Below are positions 1 through 10,128 of a DNA stretch of 64,000 bases, piece by piece (the first letter of the stretch is position 1; each line of letters starts with the position of its first letter). Source of the stretch: Geosiphon pyriformis (lineage: Eukaryota > Glomeromycota > Glomeromycetes > Archaeosporales > Geosiphonaceae). A program made the translations under genes and the position numbers. The stretch covers positions 593,128-657,127 of the forward strand of contig JAAOMT010000352.1 of assembly GCA_016748015.1 (NCBI GenBank), read 5' to 3'. The notes under the pieces are model-generated. The model ran no database searches. It was not told the DNA's origin and was given only the letters and a program-made list of their open reading frames with translations.

Positions 1-1130
1 TGCTAGACTACTCCTAGATGCTAGTTGAACCATTATGGTTGCTGGAATTTCCAGTGCTATCTTCAGATCAATGCAAATGCGTGAATGTAGTTCCAATTTG
101 ATGGCATTTTTTTCAGGAAATCTCAAATCAAACCCTACATCAGTATTATGTGCATGCTCTGGCATGATATTTTTGCCATTATCACTAAACTATTTAAGTT
201 CCTGTTCCTTAGTGAAGTTAGGAAGTGCGATGAATGTTTCAGGATTTGAATCGGAGTTTAAATCATCATAAATTTTGTTACTATTCAGAGTGGAGCTAAA
301 ACTGTTGTTTTCATTATTGTTATTGTCAGAGTTTGAATTGGAATTGAAAGTTAATTCCGATTCTGATGTGCAGTTGCTTATTGGTTTATCTTCTTCTGGG
401 ATTGTGTAGATCATGTGTGGTAGTGGATTGTAAATGAGGTCACACTCATTACAATATTAAAAGTCACAGGAGATTAAGCAATGTTGACATAATCGAGTGT
501 TTAACTGCTCTAAATGCTGCTCCTGTTCTTCCCTAGTAGGTGCCAAATACTGGTAATGTTCATGAAATTCTTTTGGATTGTTTTCAATGTTGCCAAAAAT
601 GTCAAAAGTTTGGACGTATTCGGGTTTAAGAAGAGATAAAGAGTTGTTTTTGATCTCTAGTATTTTGCTGGTTGTCACACCTTTTGCTTTTACATATGCC
701 ATTCTCCATAGTTCATTTTTGTCATGAGGATATCCTTCCAATTGTCACAATACTCATTTTCAGGTGTTGTTGATTGGTGTTTCTTTGCTTACCTAATTGT
801 TTATTAGTATGATGTATTGGCATGTCTCATCGCATGTTTTTCCATGCCCAGGGATGTCATTCCACATTCCTTTGTCAGATAGGATAGTTCTACATATGAG
901 ACATGGTTGGTTATTCCACTTTTCTTGTCGTTTTGGTTATCCAAAATGCTCTATAACACATGGGCGGCAGTAAAATCTTGTGGCCATGAAGTATTCCTTG
1001 TTGTCGCCACAGCATGCGCCTATTGACGACAATTTCTTGCCACAATCAATGCATTCCAATTTTGGTTGACAATAATTGGATGGTGGTGATGAAGTATAAG
1101 CATATGAACTATAAATACTGCTGGGGAGAG
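1..1130 (-). pseudogene. Element A: Cys-rich zinc-binding region, acidic linker and N-terminal dUTPase (partial)
   Basis: Read from right to left. A Cys-rich stretch (about 1130-750, with C-x2-C pairs) leads to a helical segment with the family hallmark PHDKNELWRMA (457-741) and a second cluster C-x2-C-x4-C (part of LCQHCLISCDF). An Asn/Ser/Asp-rich linker follows (190-414). The dUTPase start has motif 1 as VGFDLR and motif 2 as SRSSLA, ending at base 1. Interrupting stops include TAA for Gln just upstream of the dUTPase. The rest of the dUTPase, RT, RNase H and integrase must lie beyond the left edge. Confidence 0.75.
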
Positions 1131-1499
1131 TAGTTCTTTCTTCTTTTTTTTTTTTTCTCTTATCAATTTCTTTCCACTTCTAGTTTGCTGGTTTGTTTTG
1201 GTTGTTATCAGTTTCTCAGTTTTGGTTAGTATTCCAGATAAGTTCTTTGTTTTCCTTCCTTTTTCCCTTGTTATTCCAAGAAAATATTGGTGGTAGCTTA
1301 TTGTGGTCTTTGTTGGCTCAAGAGACTTGGTACACTTCCCAAGTAGATTTCTCTTTTTCTTCTTTGAATTTGATGAAGAGAGCTGATGGTGTGATGATGG
1401 GTTTGAAATAACCACACATGGCTGGTACACATGTGTGTCATCCGTTCTGACTAAGCTGGAGCTCTTGGGTGTTCCAATCAAGTATTGCATTGATTTTGA

Positions 1500-1905
1500 A
1501 CAGCCAGTCATTACTTACCAGTGTTTAGTATTAAGTAGCTTCTATGACTAATACCTTGATTGGTATAGTGATGCCATTGATTTTTATGGACAAGTTATCT
1601 ATTTTACCAATTGGAGTTTTGGTGGCTCCATTAGTGGTAATTATCCTTGTACTGACAGCTCAATCAACTTGGCAACCTAATTGGTTCATAAGCTGTCTTG
1701 TAATAATACTATCAACTGATCCACTATCTAGGATCAGTTTGATAAACTGATCATCAATTTTGCCATCCATGTACATCACCATGATAGATTTTTCCTCAAG
1801 TGCAGCTCCACTAAACAAAGGAGTTTCTGTCAGTTCCTCGATTTCGAAAGGAAATATAACTGCTAGAGACTTGTCTTCCATGACAGTGGCTGGCAGAATA
1901 TTGGT
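1500..1905 (-). pseudogene. Element A: retroviral-type aspartic protease
   Basis: The frame at 1660-1881 contains the active-site triad as LILDSGSVDSIITRQL, followed by the beta-hairpin/flap segment GATKTPIGKID and the C-terminal hydrophobic segment ending NDWL. This is the single-domain protease that processes the Gag-Pol polyprotein of Metaviridae. Stop codons interrupt the domain between about 1500 and 1660, so it is inactive. Elements I, H and G carry the same domain in the same place, between the zinc knuckle and the Cys-rich region. Confidence 0.8.
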
Positions 1906-2099
1906 AAGTGATTGCTTTCATTTGGATTTCCGAGTGTTGGTTGAGGCGTTTTCTGAGATAGCCAGAAGACTTAAATAGTTCTGAGAACTCGGGTTTTGAG
2001 TATACCTGGTTTCTGTACTTCTTTGTCATAATCTTGACAGCTGGTTGAATGAATTGGGGATTGGTTAGTGAACAACTATCACTGATCTCCAGTTTTGGG

Positions 2100-4125
2100 T
2101 AACTCTCAATCTAGAGTTTTCTGATGTCATTTGAGCTGGGTTTGATGGCAGTGTTTGAACTGTGGGTGTTTGATAAATTATTTGTGGCTGTGGTGGTTGA
2201 TATATTATTAGTGGCTGCAGTTAATAAACTAGAGGTTGATATATGGGTGGTTGATATATTGGCTTTTGCATTATTGGCAGGTAAGTTGGTTGATATGGGG
2301 CTGGATTGGATTGATAACTCAGAGTTGGGAACTGGCAATCGGAGTTTTGATATTGATTTCCTGATTGTTGGTTACTATAAGCATGGCAATTGGCTCTAAG
2401 GTAACCTTGTTTACCACAGTTGTGGCAAATTTGCATTTCTTAATGCCACAGCTAATTTGTTAATGATAATAGACATAACTGATTTTGGAAACAATTTGTG
2501 TTTCCCTGATTATTACATCATTGAGAAGGCTAATAAATTGGGTGATTGTCAGCTAAGTATCCCTCCAATTTCTGATTAATTGAATCACTGAATTGTTTCA
2601 GTTTGGAATCTAATTCAGATGACCCATTCATTACTAGATTAATGGCTTGGACGTGATTGGCCTCTGACTCAGCTGATTCGAAATCTCTGGTGCATGTGAC
2701 TGTATCTTGAAGGGTGCCTGGATGCAACAGATGTACATGTTGCAAGATACTGCTGCACAGACCACAGATAAACTGGTTGAGGATCTGTGGTGCTGTGAAA
2801 TATTTGGCATCAATTGCTTGAATTTGGCATAAGTTTCTATGGAAGTGTTCTAAGTAAGTGGTAACTGCTTCAGTTTCTCCTTGTTTGATTGTGGTGAAGG
2901 TGTTGGTTAAGTAATTAATGCTGTTATTATTACTGAAATATCCCAAAAATGCAGTTTTGAATTCCTGGAATGTTTGAGGTTTAACGTCTAAACTCTGATA
3001 CCACAAGTCAGCAGTATCTTGTAGAAAATAGAGAATCACTTGAAGGGCTCTGTCATTGTTCCATCCATTGGCTGTGATGGCTTTTTCCATATTGTTAAGC
3101 CATACTTGGGCATCGTCCTCTTCACTGGTAAATTTCTTAATTTTGGCGATTGGAGCATAAGCCATTGGTTGTTGTTGTAGTTGCTGCTGGTTTTGTTAAG
3201 GTAGCTGTTGTGGCTGTTGTTGTTGTTTAGTGTTTGGTGGAGCTGGTGGTGGATTAATCACAATTACTGGAGGTAAGTGTTGTTAATTATTAATGTCAGG
3301 GTTTTGATCATTCTAATTGTGCTGTGTTTGAAAATTCAGAGTTTCAATTTCCAGTTTTTCTAGATTTAGATGTTTCAGAGTTTGAACATTTGGGGTTTTA
3401 AATTTCAGGTTTTCTGGGATCGGATTTTGGTAAGTAAATTCCTGGTTCTCAAATTTTTTTTTCTTTTCTTCTTGTTCTCTTTCCAATTCTGTGACTTCCC
3501 AAGGACTCATGGTTCCGAAATCTGGTTGAGATGGCAGTAATCAAAATTCTGATGGTGTTGGCAATCATGATTTAAATTCTTCAAAATATGTGCCATATAG
3601 TCCTAATAAGTCTTTTTTCATTTGTTTACTTTGAAATGGAAATTGTCCAAATGTTGATGTCACGTTTGATATAGACATGCCTGCTACTGCGATATTGATG
3701 GCACCTCCAAGAGTATAATGATATGATGGATTTGTAGGTGATTCAATTCTGTGTTTCTTCCAAGTGGATGGTTGGATACATTAGAGTGTTACTGCTGGTG
3801 TTTGTAGTTTTCCTTTGTCTTTACTTGTGTAGGTGATTGGGTATCTCTGTTGTGTGTAATGTTTAATTTCTTTATTAATCTCAGTGATGATGGATGCAAA
3901 ATTATAGTTTGTTGGTAAGCTGCTGTTTTGGATTAATTTGTTGTAAAAAGTTTCCCTTGCTGATTCGGTATTTGTTGCTGTTCCTAATAAGTAGGCAATT
4001 CTCTCATTGATGTAAAAGTTGAAGGCTGATTCTACTGATATGTGATTCAGGATTAATTCCAAGTGTTAACAGTAGTATTGAAATAAGAATTTCGCAAATC
4101 CTAAATAGTTTGCTCCTATATTTTC
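2100..4125 (-). pseudogene. Element A: gag with capsid-like core and CCHC knuckle
   Basis: The N-terminal part (3781-4125) is an all-helical stretch with SVESAFNFYINERIAYLLG and has no recognised domain. A Pro/Gln-rich linker follows. The capsid-like core (2530-3165) has the retrotransposon-gag pattern: a W-x-NN-M helix, then QVILYFLQDTADLWYQSL, then LGYFSNNNSINYL. The zinc knuckle (about 2390-2430) reads C-HN-C-GKQG-Y-LRAN-C; the expected His is Tyr, a CAT to TAT transition. No ATG is visible at the likely start; the first conserved residues follow GTG. The role would be nucleocapsid and particle assembly in the cytoplasm. Confidence 0.85.
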
Positions 4126-4151
4126 TGATTCTGCCACTGTTGATTTATTTG

Positions 4152-4197
4152 TTGGTGCTGGTTCTCTGTAAGATTATATCTCACAAGAAGCACCAAA
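4152..4197 (-). promoter_or_regulatory. Element A: primer-binding site inside a stem-loop
   Basis: Directly after the 5' LTR (two bases of spacing) the sense strand begins TGGTGCTTCTTGTGA, the position and TGG start expected of a primer-binding site. The whole 46 bp can fold: TTGGTGCT pairs with AGCACCAA (outer stem) and CTTGTGAG with CTTACAG (inner stem) around a loop ATATAAT. The same fold is found in I and H. The primer tRNA is not identified. Confidence 0.65.
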
Positions 4198-5067
4198 TAT
4201 TACAGATAATTACTTGGGGTCTCAAGGCAAATAACAAACCCGTAATTTGGTGCTCAATTAATATAATGCTGTTAGTAAGATCTGAAGATGTGTTTTTCTG
4301 AAGGTTTTGGTTGAGTTTTTTGTATAATGAACAGAGATTCAGTGATAATAGCTTTTATTTATAGCTTCTCGAAACTGCAATTTCATCAATTTCTTTCTTA
4401 GCTTGATGGCCGGTATTCCTTCTGGTAAGATATTCTCAATTGAGTGTCCTACTTTTATTTCTGGGTCTTTTACCAGTGCTATATTCTGACATCAGTACCC
4501 CGTGCATTAATCCTCAATAGAGTTAGTAATAACAACAATTAAGACAAGAAAATAAAAGAAATGACATAAAGTAATGAGCCAAGACAATACACAAGTTAGT
4601 ATTCATCAATAGCTGTGATCAAGAGCTATTGTTCCAGTGTGATTAAGTATCAATTGCTATCAACATGGAATGTTGATAGTGAAAAATGGATTTGGATGGT
4701 AAATAATTTATTTATTCAATATTTGTAAAATGGGAGATTTCTAACTAAAAAATTTTTCTTTTTCTACTTTTAATGCTACTGCTATATATACATAATTGAT
4801 GTTTTATGAAATCGCTCACATTTCCAAGTGATGTGCTATGATTTTTTGAGGAATACTCACATTGCTGAGCGATGTGCTCTAATTTTCTAACATTGCTTCA
4901 CATTGCTAAGCAATGTGCTATGTTTTCTGACATTGTTCCACCTTACTGAGCAATATGCCATAATTTCTGACATTGCTCCATATTGCTGAGCAATGTGCTC
5001 ACATGCTAAATACTATTTTTTTATTAGTCTGCTATTTTCTCTATCTGTTTTCTTTTTATGAGTAATA
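4198..5067 (-). repeat. LTR of element A (870 bp, subfamily 1a)
   Basis: Sense strand starts TATTAC (TGTTAC in better copies) and ends GTAATA, a degenerate version of the family's TGTTAC...GTAACA termini. It carries a U3 array of imperfect palindromes of the CACATTGCTCAGCAATGTG type (about 4805-5010), a TATATATA promoter box (about 4782-4790) and AATAAA-type signals. It also has two hairpins: arms CTATCAACA/TGTTGATAG at 4657-4679, and arms CAATAGCT/AGCTATTG with a TGATCA loop at 4607-4631. Confidence 0.88.
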
Positions 5068-5790
5068 GCAAACAGTTGCTTGATAAAAGAATGTGGAATG
5101 ACATTCCTGGGCAAAAAGAAATGTACAATGCTTTATGCCAATAGATGATCCTTATCAGCAACTGAGTGAGTTGTAAAATGCCTATTACTGCAGCCTGGCA
5201 CCAAGTAATTAATCACTTGAACAGATATCCACATGATGAGGATGAGATCTGGCATATAGCCAATACCAAAATCGAAGGAGCCATGCCCAGCAAAATCTTA
5301 GAAATCAAAAACAATCCACCAAAACCAGTTGACATTATCTTTATCCCAAATTTGGATGCATTTCTTGACATAGAGACAGGCCCAGAGGAATTTCATGAGC
5401 ACTACCAGAATTTGGCACTCACTAGAGAAGAGTAAAAACAATGCTTGGAAGAAATAAACACCCAATTATGTGACTACTATTTAATTCTATATGACTTCCA
5501 GTATTGTAATGAGTGTGATTTTATTTACAATTCACCATCATGCATAATCTACATGATTCCAGAAAAAAAACCAATCAACAGCTGTACATCAGAATCGGAA
5601 TCAAGTTTCAATCCCAATTTAAACTCCGACAACAATGATGAAGAAAATAACAGTTCTAGCTTCACTCAAATTGGCAACAAAAATATCAACAATTCAGACT
5701 CTGATTCAAACCCCGAAATATACATTGCACTTTCTGATCTTTCCAAGAAGCAGGAACTTAAATGGTATAGTGACAATAATGAAAATATTA
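5068..5790 (+). pseudogene. Element B: Cys-rich/helical region and acidic Asn/Ser linker
   Basis: It starts in the first zinc region, cut by A. The conserved segment MPITAAWHQ, a PHDEDEIWHIA helix and the EEFHEHYQNLALTREE segment follow. The second cluster reads CDYYLILYDFQYCNECD: the expected C-x2-C has become C-x2-Y, again TGT to TAT. Then comes a low-complexity Asn/Ser/Asp linker. A TAA at about 5433 replaces a Gln codon. The order and spacing match elements I, H, J and G. No function is known to me; a nucleic-acid or zinc-binding role is a guess from the cysteines. Confidence 0.7.
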
Positions 5791-6600
5791 TGCCAAAATG
5801 TGCACATGATACCAATACAGAGTTTGATCTAAGATATCCAAGAAAAAAAGTCATCAAATTGGAACCAAATTTGTGCACATATGTTGATTTCAAAATAGCT
5901 CTGGAGATTCCAGCAACAACCATGATTTAATTAGCATCTAGAAGTAGTTTAGCAAAAAAAAGAATCAACATTAGAAGAGGAATAATTAATGCGGAATATG
6001 TAGAAAATATTATTATTATGCTACAAAATGACTCAGAAAAAGCCTATATTATAGAGGCAAATGAAAAGATAGCACAGGCAATATTCTTATCTCTGGTGAA
6101 AATAGCTCAGTTAGTTTTAGTAGAAAAAAGGAAAAAACTAGGTATTACAGTAAGAAGAAAACAGGAATTTGAATCAATAAGTAGAATAGATATACCAGTT
6201 AATATAACAGAGGAAGAAATTATTGACAGAAAAATTATCTCAACCCATCAATCAATTTCCATTCCACCATATGACCAGTATATATTAGCCATAAAAAGAG
6301 AAGTAAAAGATCAAGCTCAGTTGTTTGAAGCAGAAGCCACTATTTGTGAATCAGGAGAGATTGGACTCACTAATCTCTACATATTAGCCAAAAGCCCAAA
6401 AAACATCAAAATTCTCATCTACAATACAATGAGAAGAGTCATTAAAATACCAAAAAGAACCATCATTGGATATTTAACCACAGAAGTTGAGGATCAACAG
6501 CCAAACCACATTCTAGATTTTCCACAGCTGTGTGAATATGTGGACATCACATCACAAATCATTTACAGACAAAGCAAATCTTATCTGCTCTAATCAGAAC
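5785..6600 (+). pseudogene. Element B: dUTPase domain and following linker
   Basis: Trimeric-type dUTPase (dUTP to dUMP plus pyrophosphate) within the polyprotein. Motif 1 is degenerate (EFDLR for AGFDLR), motif 2 is SRSSLA, motif 3 has decayed to IINAEYVENI, motif 4 is EKIAQAIFLSL, and the Gly-rich motif 5 has decayed (RRKQEFESIS). Stop TAA replaces Gln just before motif 2 (5928). The linker (6190-6600) has the family segment SIPPYDQYILAIKREVK and precedes RT. The motifs are much better kept in H, so the domain identity rests on the comparison. Confidence 0.8.
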
Positions 6601-6644
6601 AATTGGAACAAATGAACCTGGAAAATCTAGACCCACTTTAACAG

Positions 6645-7990
6645 ATGCAACTAAAAATGTTACTTAACAATTTTAATGACATCTTTGCTAGCAAAAACAA
6701 ATTTGGCAGAACCAACATTATCCAGCATCAGATCAAGACTGGAGATGTAATGCCAATCAAACAGAGAGCATACAGGATACCACCAGCTAGCCATGAAATT
6801 ATTTGTCAAGAAATCAATCAGATGCTTGACAACAGGTTAATTCAGCCATCAATAAGTCTATGGTCATTACCAGTGGTACTAATCCAGAAGAAGAATGAAA
6901 AGATCTGCTTTTGTATAGACTACTGAAAACTGAATGGAGTAACCAAAGGAGATAGCTACCCAACTCCAAAGATTCAAAAATTGTTTGACGCTTTTGGCAG
7001 AATGAAATGGTTTTCAACTTTGGACTTAGACAGTGGTTACTGGCAAGTAGCCATGAAGTCGGAAGATAAAGAGAAAATGGCTTTCACAACACAAGAAGGG
7101 AATTTTGAATCCGAAGTAATGTCATTTGGCTTAATGAATGCTCCAGCCACATTTCAATGACTTATGGAAATTGTCTATACTGAACTGCTATGAAAATCAG
7201 TAGTCATATACTTGGATAATACCAATGTGTTCTCAAAAACATTCGATGATTATCTACATCATCTCCAACAAGTCTTTGAAAGACTTAGAAGAGCAGGATT
7301 GAAACTAAATACAACTAAGTGTTTCTTTGGAAAAACTGAACTCAAGTTTTTGGAACATGTTGTAAGCAAAGATGGTATCAAAATGGATCCAAATAAGATT
7401 GCAATAGTAAAGAACTTTCTAGTACCAACCAATCTGACAGAACTAAGAGCATTTTTGGAATTCACAGACTACTATTGTCGTTTTATCAAGAACTTTTCTA
7501 AACTGGCTCAGCCACTTTATCATTTACAAACTAAGAATGTTAAGTATGAATAGACAGAAGCTCAACAAAAAGCATTCAACATACTGAGACAAAAGCTTAT
7601 TTAAGCTTTAGTATTAATGTATTCAAATCACAGCAAACCATTTATCATCACCACCAATGCATTAGGCCAAGCATTAGGAGCCGTACTATTACAAAAAGGA
7701 CCAGATAAAAGAAAACATCTAGTAGCTTATACCAGTAGAAGCTTAAGCCCAGCTGAAAAGAACTATAAAACTTTAGCACTAAGACACTTAGCAATCTATT
7801 GGGCTGTCACCAAATAAAAAGAATACTTGAGCCAAAAGTTTGATGTGTATACTAACCACAAAGGATTGATTTCAATTCAGAAGCAAAAATTTGGAGATAA
7901 TTGTCATGCAAGATAGAAAATAGCACTATTACCATATACATTTACAGTATATTATAAAAAGAGAAAAGACAATAGAAATGCCAACAGTTT
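6645..7990 (+). pseudogene. Element B: reverse transcriptase and RNase H
   Basis: RT blocks in order: RAYRIPPASHEI, LIQPSISLWSLPVVLIQKK, FCIDY, TLDLDSGYWQVAM, MSFGLMNAPATFQ, and the catalytic block YLDN where active elements have YLDD (GAT to AAT). RNase H follows (about 7610-7920) with TTNALGQALGAVLLQKG and YTNHKGL; both first Asp residues read Asn. Stops such as TGA for Arg/Trp and TAG for Trp are scattered through it. This is the DNA-synthesis module of the element; this copy cannot be active. Confidence 0.88.
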
Positions 7991-8019
7991 GTTGTGAATG
8001 AGACAAATCTAAAAACATT

Positions 8020-9419
8020 TCAACCCAAAAATATAACAAAAGATGAACACACAAAATTACAAACAACTCTAATATTATATAAATACCCAATTGTTCAAGG
8101 AGAAATTATCTTAAAAAGAACAAAACAACATAAAACAGCAATCAAAATATTTTATCAATCATCAAAATATACTTTACTGAAAAAACAGAAGAAATCCAAA
8201 TCAACCAACCAAAGTAATTACAGAATCAAAAAAAGAGACAATATTGTTTAACATGCACTCAGATCCAACAGCAAAACATTTTCATAAAGAAACAACAATA
8301 GAAAAAACCAAAAAAAGATATTATTGGCCATTAATATATCCAGACATTATCTAATATGTTCAAAATTGTGATGCTTGTTAAAGAAAAAGAGGAATAAGAC
8401 CAAGTGAATCATTGAGACCAATTAAAGTAAGACAACTATTTAATCAAATTGAAATTGACTTAGTTGAACTATTAACAATCACTAGCAGAGACAACAGATA
8501 TATTACAATAGCCATGGATTATTTTACTAAATGGCCAGAAGCAAAAGCCATTCAAAGAGCAGATGCAGAATCCATTGCCAAATTCATCCATTAAGACTTG
8601 ATTTGTCAACATGGATGTCCAAAAAAACTACTATCTGATCAAGAAACTCATTTTGTGAATAGAACATTGACAGAATTAAGTTAAAGATTTGGAATAAAAA
8701 GACCATTATCATCACCATATCATCCACAAACCAATGGACTAGTTGAAAAATTCAATAAAACATTGTGTGAAGCAATTGCCAAAATCAGTCAAGAAAACCA
8801 AGACAAATGAAATTTGTTTATATCATCAGTATTATTTGCTTATCGGACAATGAAACAAGATACTACACAAGCAACACTATTTGAATTAGTATATAGTAGA
8901 ACAGCAACATTACCAATTGAGATAGAGGTCAATACATATCCAACTAAACCAATAACAGAAGCTAATTTCCAAAAAACATTGTTGAGAAGAACATATGACT
9001 TAATGGAAACACTAGAAAACAGATGACAAAAAGCAGCTGATAATATCCAAAAGTCTTAAGAAAAGCAAAAAAAAAGACACAATAACCAGTTATCAGATAA
9101 ACCAGTTGAATTCAAGATTGGAGACAAAGTACTTCTACATTGTACCAAAGTGGAAAAACAATGGAATAAAAAATTCGACCCCAAATGAAACAAACCATTT
9201 CACATAGAAGAAATTCTTAAAAATAGAGCTTATAAATTAAGATGGGACAACAAAATTTTAGCCAAAGCAGCACATGATAATTGTCTAAAACCATATTACC
9301 AAATAGCATCATCATCTACCAATAACATTTCACAATTAGGAGTACAATGAATACTAGTTTAACCAGATAAGATTTCACAAGATCTGGAACCAATCATAAT
9401 CATTGGACCAAACATGTAA
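8020..9419 (+). pseudogene. Element B: integrase
   Basis: The N-terminal HHCC zinc domain (HSDPTAKHFHKE ... CDAC) is followed by the DDE core: an Asp in EIDLVE, an Asp in LLSDQETHFVN, and the Glu in PYHPQTNGLVEKFN, all still present. The C-terminal GPY/F-like module is near 9120-9300. No chromodomain was recognised. The frame ends with TAA at 9417-9419 after EPIIIIGPNM. Stops interrupt it, for example TAA for Gln in the HHCC domain. Integrase inserts the cDNA; the 4-bp target duplications seen for I and the solo LTR are consistent with this class. Confidence 0.88.
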
Positions 9420-9479
9420 AATTAAACAATAAAAGAGTATATAAAGACACAGTATACATAACAAAAGTAACCAAAAAAA

Positions 9480-10114
9480 ATGGAAATACCAGATCATATT
9501 CACACCATAACTCAACAATTATTCCAGATCTTAAGTCAACAATTTTTAGACATAGAAATTATTGTTAACAACCAAATAATTTGTTATCAAAACACCAAAA
9601 GAAAGACAAAAAATACACCATATTAGTGGTTACCAAAGAATGATAAAAACTGGTCAAATAACATAATAGAAAAAGTGAAGAACACTTTTGGAAAAATACC
9701 TATTATGGCACCAACAGAAGAACTTACAAAAAAGAATTGGAAGCAATGAACAAAACAACTTCCAATATCTTACTGCTATTACCAATTAGGTCAAAAGTTG
9801 AATATTCAAGAGTTGTATATCAACAAATCCAAGAGAATATTTAACCAAAACATAATACAGCAAATTGAAGAATTTATTGGAAAGAAGACAAACTCAACAC
9901 TACATGTTAGAACAATTTACCGACTGCACAACATATTTCAGAACTATCCAGAAATATTGTTACACTTCAACATGGAAACCATAACCATTAACCAATAGAG
10001 AAGAATAAACAATAGACAAGTAGAAGACGTAAAAAATAGAGTCGAACAAACAATACTAGAAAAAGAAGTATTAGAGCTAATTCAAAATAAGATTTTGATA
10101 GAGCTCAATATTAA
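9480..10114 (+). pseudogene. Element B: conserved extra ORF downstream of integrase (3' ORF)
   Basis: About 210 codons from ATG (9480) to a TAA (10112-10114) that overlaps the polypurine tract. Features: an MEIPDHIHTITQQLFQIL helix, a basic middle, then the best-conserved block, from LGQKLNIQELYINKSK through QIEEFIGKK to YRLHNIFQNYPEILL. No known domain was recognised. Homologous ORFs lie in the same place in I, H, J, E and, more diverged, G (family 2). Internal stops replace Trp and Gln. An accessory role in RNA packaging, import or integration is only a guess. Confidence 0.75.
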
Positions 10115-10128
10115 AAAGGAGAAGATAA
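10112..10128 (+). other. Element B: polypurine tract
   Basis: A purine-rich run AAAAAGGAGAAGA immediately upstream of the 3' LTR start (TGTTAC at 10129). It is the expected primer site for plus-strand DNA synthesis. Equivalent tracts precede the 3' LTRs of I, H, J, E and G. Confidence 0.75.

Larger units (their letters stand above)
1..5067 (-). mobile_element. Ty3/gypsy element A (subfamily 1a), 5' LTR plus gag to dUTPase, cut by window edge
   Basis: Minus-strand LTR retrotransposon. Its 5' LTR is at 4198-5067 and the internal region reads leftwards through gag, CCHC knuckle, protease, Cys-rich region and the start of the dUTPase, where the window ends. The right boundary (5067) is followed directly by internal sequence of element B, which matches element I near 41,000, so A appears to have inserted into B; the other half of B should lie left of the window. 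The reading frames carry many transition-type stops, so the copy is dead. Family assignment is confident; the nesting is inferred from one junction only. Confidence 0.88.

Noticed and set aside
4805-5010. Regularly spaced palindromic repeats resembling a CRISPR array
   Set aside because: They lie inside a eukaryotic LTR upstream of its TATA box, repeats are imperfect, spacers are related to each other, and there are no cas genes.
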